From Antennarius striatus (Eukaryota; Chordata; Actinopteri; Lophiiformes; Antennariidae), in NCBI RefSeq assembly GCF_040054535.1, contig NC_090781.1, forward strand, positions 12,129,482-12,193,481: a stretch of DNA of 64,000 nt, given 5' to 3'. Below are positions 43,483 to 56,100 of the stretch, in pieces. Each line of letters opens with the position of its first letter. Position 1 is the first letter of the stretch. A program made the position numbers and the translations under genes. A model generated the notes under the pieces. The model did no database searches and was not told where the DNA came from. It worked only from the letters and a program-made list of their open reading frames with translations.

Positions 43483-46400
43483 ATGTCTTTACGCACCGCA
43501 CTGCCTGGAAACGAGCGGAACTCGGACCACGTAAGTAGATCAAACATGATGCCCATTGGTCACCTTCACCACCACGACTATAGTTACCATTAAATTATAT
43601 ATTGCCTTTGAAGGAAACTATATTGATTCCTCCAGAATGAATAAAGGGAACACAGACGCGCTAATCTCTCACATCTCATTTGGGACGGGTTGGACCCGCC
43701 GGATGACTAGAATGGAGATAAGATGGGTGTGATGGGATTTCTCTGCCTTGGGGTAGTTGCAGAGTCACTTATATTACGTTTATTACTCCTACATACAATT
43801 AGTGAGTTGCCTGAAATTGTTCTAGACTTTTACATCCACCTCTTTGGTCCACCGGTGTCATCAGTGCGCATGTTTGTCTTCCCTGAGTTGATCAATAATG
43901 AATGCATCAGATGCGAGGCCACCCAGCCCTTTCCACACCCAGCCTGCCCTGCACCCATCCCTCCACGCTATCACATTACTCCAATCTTTACGTCAAGACC
44001 GTCCCCATCTGTCCAGTTTTCTATTAAATCAAAGTAAGAGAGGGATCACAGAGGGACCACAATTGAAAATGTGCTGTGTCAGGCTGGCCTTGTTTGTCCT
44101 GCTGACAGTCTTCTGTGTCTGGCAGCGTCTGGATTTTGAGGAGACAGGACAAGGTGACTGGATTTTTTTGGATGGGGGTAGGGTTCCTCCCACGTTTTTT
44201 GAAAGGGGTTCTCAAGGTTTTGAGACTCCGATCCGTCAGAAAGTAGTGACATCAATAATGCAGCTGTACTGAGGATCCCCACGTTTATCTCAAGGGCACC
44301 TCGTGTACAACAACTCAGCAGTTTCTAATGTTGGTCGCCTCTGTTGGATTTCACAACTAGTATTGTGACAGCCTTAGCCAGCAGTTAGCGAGTACACAAC
44401 ACTTCCATTCATGTTTTTTAATTGGATACCTGTACCCTAGACCAAGCCTTCTGAGTCCCATGTTTACATATCATTCAAATGTGTTGTGATATAAAGACAT
44501 CCAGCTAGAGTGCTGATTCATGGTTAGCTGATTTCCTGTGCTTTTCTTTTTCCCACAATGTTGGATTTTTTTTTTTTCATTTTGGTTGTTGCACTGATGA
44601 ACTGCTTTGCTTGAGGCTTGTAACACAGTTTTTTGTGTGTGAGGGGAAAAAATTGTAGGTGTGGACGAGTGCTTGTGTGCACATGTACAGTTGCACAAAA
44701 GCTAACATGTCGTTCTATGTCCCACTGTAGGGCACAGCAGGGCTTTTGTGTTTCCCATACAAGAGAGAGATTCATGACTTTACTGTGCAGACTTGCTTCC
44801 AAAAGCCGGCAGTTGCCTTTTATGTCCTCGGTGACATTGATTTCACACAGAAACCCGCCATATACAGTCATGAGCAGAGATCTACCATGACCTGGATGAC
44901 TGACAAGCTTCACTGACACGGTCATGAAATGCTCCACGCTTTTGTCACCAGCTTCACTGTGGCCAAATGACCCTCATATTGTTGGTAAAAAATTAGTTGG
45001 GGTGATATTAGATAGCATATAGTGATGGCAGTGTCCTGCTGACCTGATTTTCTCTACCCTGACCAGCTTAATCCAACTACAACTTGCTTTACCGTTGCAA
45101 CAGTAGCCTAAAGGTCAGACAGCTTGGCCAACTGGAGGGACATTTCCAGCTTTAATCCCAGGAGAGGTGATTGAATTACTATCTGTGCAGTCTTAACGGA
45201 CACTATTTAGGTGTCCATGAACAATCAGTGGTGGCAAACACATAGTTTGCTGTGGTGGTGCTGGGTTCTGGGAAGTTAGGAACTTCCAAACATAGGGTCA
45301 TGATTTTTTCCAGAATGAAGAAAATATAAAAATGCAAAACCTTTTAATTTGCATTGTTGATGAATTATTTTCAGTCCATAATGGGGTTTTTTTTGCAGCA
45401 GTGTGGATTTTCTCTTGCCTTAGTGAAGAAACAATCTCTACCCGTAGGATGGTGGTTAACTGCACTCCCATAGTAGTGAGTCACGCCATCATTTAGCCAG
45501 TGACAGCTGTCACATTGGTGCTTGGCTCCTGTTGCAAAATCCCTTGAGACTGTCACTGCTGGCTGGAGGTTTCGGTGTACCTCCTCCTGAGGCAGGTGTG
45601 CTGCTCCCAACTCCAGCAGATTCTTCCTGATGATTACTGTAGTTCTAACATGCAGTCTTTCTTAGATGGACTTCTTCATGAGACGGTTGTTGTGTTTTCC
45701 CTTTGAGTGCAGCATACCATACTGTTAACTTTGGTATACTGATGTGCTTTATGGCTATTCTTGAATTGTGTAATATGAATTGGATAATGTGCAGGCATTA
45801 CCATAAAACCTGCTATTAAAATCTAACACCTACTATTCTTCATGGTCTGTTTTGAATGTGTGTGTATATTATTGTGACTGCACTACAAGACTTATGTACT
45901 AATTGTCTTAAGGTTTGGTTGCCAGTAGTGATGAAGCTTATGGTTTTCAGGCTGATGGTAATTAAGGTGAACTTGCTGCTAACATGATGTCCGTGATGTC
46001 TGCTCTGCTAACTCATTTTTGTTGTCTGACCTTGTTCATTCGTCACTTCACCAACAGGTCATTTGTAGACGTTTCACCATGCAGACATTAACTTCAGTGA
46101 ACCTTACAGGGACTGTTCATCAGTTTTACACAAACACACAAGGTTTCAAAAAAATCTTTTTCTTTTCCATTTTCCTCAACTGTTTTTGATCCTCTCTTAA
46201 TCGCGCAAGCATCTTGACTGGGCAAGTCCAAACCCACAGCATGTGGGAAACGGTGTGTCATGATGTAATCAACAGTCTTTGTCTGTAGATATCCCAAATT
46301 GAAGTCTACAAATGACAAGAAAAACAAAAATGATGACTGAACAATGATGGACACCATCTGCACTCCTTTAACTTTCACCACCAAAAAACAAACGGTTGTG

Positions 46401-47123
46401 ACAGGAGTGAACTCAGCCCTCTGTTCGACATCACAGGCTGTGATATTTCAGTTGTTGTCACAGCCCTTCTTAACAATTACAGAAATGGGAATATAGTTCA
46501 TTTGTTGATTCACATGCATTCTCTCTCCATGTAAAATTCAGAGGGCAAAATGGCTTTTGATATTCAAACTGAAAAGTTAATTCAAATATACTCAATAAAG
46601 TACAACCCGTCATCTCTTAACTTTTACACTGTGAATGTATTCTTTCAGTTCATTAAACCACAACATCATTACAGCACAGTTAATTAAGTACTCTGCTAAT
46701 TTAATCAAAGATGAAAATCATGTAAGTTTAAATCAATGGTGTGTTTATTCAGTTTAATTTTGCATTGACACATTTGTATGTGTTTGTAAAATACTTTAGG
46801 TCTACCTACAGTCCAGTTTCTATCATCTCAGTAGAAAGGTAAATTAAAATCATACAGGTGCAAAAGGTAGGGGCAAATTGTCAGATGCAAGCCATGACTA
46901 AATATGTGTTGGATAAAAGGATGATTAACTTGATTGGTCTGTAATGCAAATGTAACCGCTGCGTTGTTTACCTTCCAGCTATCATGTAACACTATTCAAG
47001 GTTAGTCAGTGACTGGTGCTAAACAGGTGGCGTTTTCTAGATATCAGGATTCTTGTGAAGAATTACGTGGTTCACGGAGCCCTTGTTGACTGACAAACAC
47101 ACACACACACACACAAACACGCA

Positions 47124-47175
<52 letters not shown>

Positions 47176-50100
47176 TGTGTTATCACACGGACACACACAG
47201 TACCAGAAAAGAACTGGCAGACAAGCACAAAGGACAGTCAGACACTCACACTCACAGCACAGTTGTTCTGTTGTCTTCATTGTGTAATGGGGCTCTTCTG
47301 CTGTTGGCCTCTCAGGTGTCGGCTTACTGTGCCTCCCTTCAGGCCTCAGCATCCGCAGTTTGACTCATACATTTTGTGCAATCAGTAAGACATAACCTGG
47401 CAGTTAATGAATCTTTTCAATGTGTTTTGCTAAACGGCAAACCGCTGCTGTTAAACAATGTGTTTTAGGTCTCTTGGAATTAGTCTGTCTGGTTCAGCTT
47501 TGACCAGATGTATTTTCCATAGCTCCATGGCACATGCACCATTTTCCTGTGAGTTGCAGGCATTATTGCTGACTCTTTGTGGATAACCACTTTTAGGTTC
47601 ATCATTACAAACTTGATGTTTGCTCAACTTGTTTAGATCATCTGACTGCATATTTCCTTCCCCATCAGTCTGCATGTTAAGAATGTCGTTGTGGTCGTAT
47701 ATCTATTGTTGGCAGTTGTTTTGGTGAGCGCATTTTTTTAATCACTGCACATAAAAATTAAGGATGGAACTATTATAATAAGCTGGAATGGCTATTTGGC
47801 AAATAGTCTACTCATTTTGATCCAAACAGAATAAATTGGACCCTCAATCTGCCTGATGATCACAGCCCCGCACTGCGTGATCTGCTGAGTAATGTGGCAG
47901 ATTTCCAGAACAAGAGTGCTTGTCTGTTTTTGGCTTTGTGTTTCAGTAATACACCATCCAGCCTGTGGAATCCAGGTACACTCTGCCCACTTTAATAAAG
48001 TCATACTGGATGAGGGAGGCTGCCTGAGTTTTTGCAGAGAACATTTGGTACTAAGTTGGTATTTGGTCCATTCATCAGTAAAAAACAAGACAACCCAGCT
48101 CGCTCCAGTGAAATGCATTGTACAGTACATACAGTACTCAATACACATTAATCACAAAACTCTATATACTGTATGTCTGTGAGACAAGACACAAATGAGT
48201 GACCAGTGATTATGGCAAGAATACTGTATGAAGGAGTCGGGCAAAAATGGATTTTCATCAAGTTGCTTTGGTCAAAAATGTTCTATAATGGGAAATAAGT
48301 GGTATCAGTAAAAACAGATGCAGAGCCTTCGTGATTTTTAGCTGGTAAGTAATTTGTGTTTCCTAAGAGGATGTTACGGGCGGCACTCAAATTCTGTTTG
48401 TACAGCATCTAACAGAAAGCTATTTGTTGCTTATAAGCATTATTCCATAATAGTTTATTATTCCAAATGATTATTCATTGTGATATTCATTCCCACATGT
48501 CCTGCTAATCTTTGTCATGTTGTCTAGTTGAAGAAATAGTAAAAAAAAAAAAAGTTCTCTGCGAACAAATATTTCATTGCATTACTAAGACTGAGTGGGA
48601 TCTTTCGGCAGCTCGGCCTCTGAGGACCAGATAACCTGTTTGTCACGGCCACTGACATGTTTAACTGGCAACTCCCTCTTCCTTACCAAACAGGAAAGGA
48701 AATGCTTGCAAACTGTTGTGGTTCAACATGTGACACGTCTGCTGTCATCACTGTGACATCTCTGTCCCCAGGTCAGGAAGTTACGTAGATTAAGTTCATG
48801 CCACTTCCTGCTGTATTGACACACACACTCCTGTTGGATAACTGAGATGGTAGAAGTTCACACAGCACAGTCCAACTTTAGCACACATAGAAAACAATGT
48901 GTTTTAGAGGTTGGTAGTATGGTTAAAGTCTTGTCTAATGATATTTTATATTACTGTAATGGTGTCACAATACAGTTGGTCCATATATTCGATTGGTGAA
49001 TTGGTTTGATTGAAGCATAAATTACATTTATATTTTATTATTTTACAAACATATCTAAATTTACTTGGAGGAAAAAGTGGGAGACAATTTACAGGCAAGA
49101 AGAGATCAAGAAGAAGGGACACTACATCACATCATCAACACCACCTGCTCTAATCACACATGGGCTCAACTGGACATTAAGCTCACGGCTTAAAGGATAG
49201 CTTACACGAAGAAAACGGTGCCAAATCTCTCCTGGCTGGTCCGTTTCTACCTTTACAAGGTTTATGTGCTGTCATGTCACTAAGTACTATTTTCTGTTAG
49301 TTCTATTAAACATGAGTTGGACAATTTTATGACCTTTAGAAAAATTGCCAATAAACAACACAGAAAGTCAGACTTCATTCTTTGTCAGTGTGGTTACATG
49401 AGAAGCATCTTAGACTAGAAGCATGATGTCCAAAAGAAAACACCGCCTGAATACTACACAAAGTCAGTAGAGTCTTGGGGACGATTCCACCTTTTTCACC
49501 CCAAGTGTTTTGTTATGTAACACTGTGCAGAGACTGTGTCTGAGAAAATGGAGGTGTGTCAGGACACACCGGTCTGAGGCCACAAGGCTGACATTCGTAG
49601 CAGCTGGTGAGAGGAAGAGGAACTGAACTGGCACTGTGTTTGTGTGTTGAGCAGCCCTTGAGGGGTTACGCAATCCCCTAACTTGGGACAAGTGTCACAC
49701 TTCCTGTCTTCAGTCAATACTGAACCAAGATCCAACCAGCCTGAAGCAATATATCTCCCTCAGGGTGTGGTTCATTGACTGGAAACATATTTGTGTTTGT
49801 CAAATGGTGAGTCTTGACGTGGTTTGAGATGAGTGTGTCTGACAGATTGTTATCTTAGAGGCCTTTTGTTGAGCGTAACAACACACACACAGTACAGAAT
49901 TTATTTTTACAGGAGTCTTCTTAGCTTCTGAATTTTTAACATTTCTTTAAGGTTCATTCTGAAAGGTTTTGAACTTATGGAATATAATCTTGATTTGTAG
50001 TCGGATATCTCATCTGTAGATGTCACTTGGTGAAATGATCGGTGTGATCATGACGGCAATGCTGTTGTTACATGTTAATTGTTTTGTCACATGTCAGACC

Positions 50101-53100
50101 CAGCTGACAGTCACCAAATGATGTATCTGTCATTCCTGACAACAACACAAGAATTTAAAAGAACAAAATGTCGGTCGACGTGTTTAATGAGTGACGGCAT
50201 TGCATAGTGAGTTGATGTACATCAATTTTCCCAAAATATTTATTTGCCTTTTGATGGATCTTTGCAAAGATTACAAACCTCAAGTTACAGCGTGAGATGT
50301 AGACATGACCAATCAATCATCCATCCATCCATCCATCCATCCAGCCAACTGCATTGTTCCTCCTGAATCCGCGGTCTAATCCTCCCCTCCTGTACCCTGG
50401 AGTAGACTTTTCCCGGGAGGCTGAGGAGTGTGATCCCCCTATAGTTGGAACACACCCACCGGTCCCTCTTATTGAAAAGAGGGACCACCGCCCTCCTGCC
50501 AATCCAGAGGTACTGTCCCCGAGTGCCATGCGATGTTACAGAGACGTGTAAACCATGACAGTCCCTGCAAATCCAGAGACTTGAGGTATTCGGGGTGAAT
50601 CTCATCCACCCCTGGTGCTTTGCCACCGAGGAGTTTGGCAACCACTTGGTGACTTCAGCTTGGGTGATGGACGAGTCCACCTCTGAGACCTCAGCCTCTG
50701 CTTCCTCTGTGTAAAACATGGCAGCGGGATTGAGGATATCCTCGAAGTATTCTTTCCACCGCCCGACAATATCCTCAGTCGAAGATATTACCAATCAATC
50801 AACAAACCTTTATTTCTATAGCGCTTAATCACGTCGGCAGACATTTCAAAGCACTTTGACAGATAGAGAAACCCAACAGAATCCTCCAGAGCAAGCATAA
50901 GCAACAGCACTGAGGAAAAACTCACTCACTGAGGAAGAAACTCTGGGCAGGACCTGGACTCTGGAGGACATTCATTTGCTTGACATGATTGCATTCGGAT
51001 ACAAAAATAAGCCCATCTCAGCTGATCATGAATCTGAATACAATGCGCCCTCGCGCATTCGCAAATCGATGCTCTCAACTTTACCTCATTGCGATTTTTA
51101 GTAGGCAGTCAAGTGATACTATACGCGCATTCTATTGGCTGACAGCATCCAGAAGTGCGCTATGTTCCATGAGTCTCAGACTTACGTGAGACACAAAGGT
51201 CGATAAGAGTTTGTGAAAAGGTAATACAGATAGAAGGTGGATTAATGTCAGTATGGGGAGGGTTCATAAATGTTCAAATTACCGTAAATAATAAGATAAA
51301 TAGTTCATCGTTGTATCGCGGAATTCATTAATCGCGTGTGGTTCCTGGAATGCATTAACCGTGAGTCTCGGAATACAGTACACTTCTGGATGCTGTCAGC
51401 GAATAGCATGTACGTACGGTATTACGTGACTACATACTAAAAATCCTTGATGTATGAAGCCGTGCATCTTGAAGCGCGAATACGCGAGGGATTACTGTAT
51501 CAGGTTTTAGTCAAATTGTTAAATATGTAATTATTCAATAACTACCCAGAATTGTTTGGATTTGATTTTAATGTCAACCCCTAAATGGAAAATTTGTTTT
51601 GATTTAAAATTTAAATTTTCCCCAAAATTATGCTGTCTTGAATTCAAAATCCAGATGATCGTAGTTTCAGACACAACCATGACTCGCCCGTCATGTCAAA
51701 CATAAACCTTACCAACCCTCCATCCATCTTCCGTACAAAGCATCAACCTACATATATAATGCTTGGTGGTGGACTGGAGGGGGATTATCCTCCATCTCCC
51801 ACACAAATTCCTCTTTCTGCTCATATTTGCTGGCCCACCACATCTCATCCAACCACACATAAAAAGTCACACGGAAGTCCCCTTCTGAATGAAACTGCAT
51901 AATAAGCAGAAAGATTTGATGGACTGCACTTCTTAAAAAGAGTATAGGCAGTAGTTTGGGGTAGAACGGTGAATGAAATTTGGATTAATGTGGCTGAAGA
52001 TGGAGATCTTGACGTGAGGCAAAAGAGAGGACGAGAACAGAGGGAAAGGAGATAAATTGATTGGTTTGGGGAAAGGGATGAGCTAAGAGAAAGAGAGAGG
52101 GGTGAACAAATGGGGGAAGGGTGAAGTGGAGTTTAAAATGAAGATAATGGAATACATTTTATCCATTCCAGTTTCTTTGGTTGGATTCCATCCACAGCTC
52201 AGGAATCATCAGGGTGTTGCCTGAAGCACCTTCTCGTTGAACAATGAAACGTCGAGGAAGAGCAGATTTTGTTTTTCTGGTTTACTGAGTCATGTGAAAT
52301 GAGAAAATTAATTGAACCCGTATTCTCTGATGTATTGTACTGTATGTAAATACACTTACTTCAACAGAGCGTGAATGTCAGCTATGTAGACTTGTGTCAG
52401 ATTGAATTAGTGCAGTCTAGTTGTCCACAAGGACCTTCCTTCCCTGTACGTCAGACAAGGTGATGATCATTGAGGCTGAGAGGTGTCCATTGCTGGTTTG
52501 AGTGTTCTATCCAGGTGCTCTTAGCATACTTCACTGTGACGCACTCACAGTAGTGTGAACAGATTTGTACACTCAGACTGGCCAGGGTGAGAATGGAATT
52601 ATGTGGTTTGGGACACAGCAGTGGTATGCAGCTTCAGATGTTTGTACTGGAATTCTGCAGAAATGTTTGCCTTGCTTTTTTAGTTCTTCAGTGTTTTAGT
52701 ATTAGCAGTATTATTGGTATTAACTAACTAAGCCTGAACAGTTATCCATGTTTCCTGTCATATTATCAGCTCTGGGTGTTTTTCTCATACTGGATGTTCT
52801 TCTCAGATATCCGTGCTTCTATGTGGTTCCCATCTGTAGACAGAGGGAGTTGTGTGTGCTGAAGGCTTGTCATGAGTTACAGATTCCCCTATAGCTTTGC
52901 GTGCCCTATTCCTCACAGTAACGCAGTTCTTTCCTCACCATCTTGTAACTTCCTACACACACACCCCTCCCCGTACCCCCCAATCCACATACAGCATCAT
53001 TTAAAGGACAGCGGCTATAATATCAATAATACATTAATTTGACCATCATTATCCCTGGCACTGTATGTAAGTTCTCTGCTGCCACTGTTGCTTACGCCTT

Positions 53101-56100
53101 CCCACCACCTGCTGGGAGGGGGTAGGGGTTACCTGCAGCTGAAGCCATTTTGGAATTAGGGCATTGGCTTAAGGCCTGAGGTGCCAGAGGGCCAGCTGGC
53201 TGTTGTGAGATTTGAGTGTGTGGTAAAGTCTTGGGATTAACCCACTGTTACTTTCTTTCAAAAGAAAGGAGATATTTTTGTTTGGCCTTGTATTTCGGAG
53301 TTAGAATTAGCTCTTGGATTGTGTTTCAGATTGGGCTTTTTGTGAAGCAGTTGTTTTATTGTTTAATTGTTAGTTCTTGTTAATTTATAAATAAATCCTT
53401 TTTTTTGAGTCAGTGCGTCTGTTTCCTTCATTGTTTTAAGTTCCTGGTTTTCAGATGTAATCTGTTATTGTTCTCATCTTGTGGACTATTCAGGGACACA
53501 ACAAAGCCAATGGGATAGAAGGAGCCCATGTTGAAGAGCTCCTTGTTTTGTCTTAGAGTCCTCCTCCTGTTTGGAATTACCCCGCTCAATTTCTTCTCCA
53601 TGAAGAGGGGAATTGGTGTACCCCGCCTCAGCTGGGATAGACTCCAGGCTTTTGTCTTGAAGCCACAGAAATGAGTATCTAACACCAGTGACCTCACAAC
53701 CACACATGAATGTGAGGAATGCAGATTATGAGCAGTTAGATGAGATTTATAGGCAGCGTGGTTTCTCTATCTTTTCCCTTTTTGGTGTCCGGTATCACAC
53801 TGAGTGACATGACTACTGGACCGAGGTCACATATAACTTTGGGATTCAGTAGTAATCCCAAAGTTAGTAATCTTCAGAAGTCATGCCCAGTTTGTTTAGT
53901 TCTGTTAGTACACAGATATTATCTGCTTTGTCTATTATTACATTTTTCTACGTAATGAGTTTTATAGTTTCCTCAGTTTGTGACTGTGACAGTTTATGAC
54001 CCACTCATAAATTGATTCCTCCAAGATAATTAGGTTTCACATTTCTTACTTTTTCTATAAACATGTTTTTGTTCATTACATGGAAACATAAAAGTTTATA
54101 AAAACCAACCAAGAAAAATATATGGAATATGTCTTCAATCAAAATGAATAACACATTTAGTTGTTGTTCTTTTTCATGGATCTCTCTTACCCTCTCTCTC
54201 TGTCTCTCTCCTCCACAGCATACGTCCCTGTCTGCAAGCCGCTCAGAGAAGGGTACCGGCTGGTCAAGCCGCTCACTTGGTGCCCGATGTCGTAACTCCA
54301 TAGCCTTGTGTTCAGATGAGCAGCCACACATTGGAAACTACCGGCTGCTCAAAACCATTGGAAAGGGGAATTTTGCCAAGGTCAAACTGGCACGACACAT
54401 ACTGACTGGCAGAGAGGTGAGTCGTCGGCAGGGACACACACATTAATGGATCAAATCTACAGCTTGTGGCCAATGTTCAGTATCATGCTTTTACTTTTCC
54501 AGCCTGAGATCAAAAGGATGACTTCAGAAGCATTCTGATTTGGCTCTGATGCAACATTCTTTCTCTGCCTGTTGTCATCATGTTGTTCTCAAATCATGTC
54601 ACTATTTGTGGCACATATGGAGTCATGGTCTAACAGTAATGAAAAAGAAGAATCAGATTTGCCATTAAAAAGTTATTGAAATTAAGAAATAAATGTAAAT
54701 AATATTTGCCCGCAAAAATTTTGGGTTGGAAGTGGGGTAGAAATACTGAGTGTAAATACTAAATGTAAGTACTAATACTTCAAAAGTGGTTCACAAAGGG
54801 TGTGTAAAAAGGAATATTACAGCAAAGTATTATGTAATAACAAAAACAACATTAAAGGAATGTGGGACATATTAAACAGTATTGTTAAAAATGGTACGAA
54901 ACAACAGAGCTACCCTCAATATTTTGTTGAAAATAACATGAAAATGGATAATATGGATGATGTTCTCAACAGTTTTAATGGGTTTTTGTAAATGTTGGAC
55001 CAAAACTGGCAGATGAAATCCCAGATCCATGTTTAGATAAGAAGTTGAGTGACAACCTTATAGAAAGGAATCCCAGTTCAATGTTCCTCACAGCAGTGGA
55101 AGGAAAGGAAATAATTGATATTGTAAATAAATGTAAAGGTAAAACATCTACGGATTTTAATGAAATTGATATGAAAATTGTAAAAAAGGTCATTGAGGGG
55201 ATTTCAGAACCACTCACATACAGTACATCTGCAACTTATCATTCCAGACTGGTAAATTTGCTAACAGAATGAAACTAGCTAAAGTTGTACCGCTGTATAA
55301 AACTGGGGATAGACACCACTTCACAAATTACAGGCCTGTTTCCTTGCTTCCACAATTCTCCAAAATCCTAGAAAAATTGTTCAATAACAGACTAGATAAA
55401 TTCAAAAACTGCACTCTGTTGGAATTTTCATAGCAGGGCTCGAAATTGCGCCCATTTTGGTCGCATATGTGCCCAAATTTTTAGCAGTGCAACTATCAAA
55501 TATATTTGGGAGCACCGTTGCGACTAGGGAAAAAAATCTGGTGCGCCTTTTTTTGTGAGACCGCGCTCCTGCGGTCCTGCCAGGAAACAATGAGAGCGCA
55601 GCTGCGGCTGCTCTCCTGGGCGAGGGAGAGAGGAGGAACGGAGATGGACGGAGCGTCTCTATCACCCCGTCACTGCCTTGCTTTTGGGTAGGTGCTCCTG
55701 AAGTCTTTGCTGGTGCTACTAACTTCTAAATTTGGGAGCACCAGTGCTACCAAGAAAAAAAGTTAATTTCGAGCCCTGCATAGATCTCAAAAAACCATTT
55801 GACACAATCAATCATGAAATTTTAATCAATAAACTTGAGAGGTATGGGATCAGGGGGTTAGTACTGCACTGGGTGAAAAGTTATCTGAGCAACAGGAAAC
55901 AATTTGTGAAGATGGGTGAATATTCATTGTCATTGCTTGTGGCGTCTCTGTTCAACTGTTCATTCTTTATATTAATGATATATGCAAAGTTTCAAAGGTA
56001 TTGAAACTAGTATTATTTGCAGATGATACTAGCATTTTTTGTTCTGGGGAGGAATTGCACAAACTACTGGGGAGGGTCACTGATGAAATACGCAAATTAA

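Noticed and set aside
47451-47675. Minus-strand 74-codon frame in kinase intron 1
   Set aside because: Composition is coding-like but isolated, with no splice partners or recognised relative.
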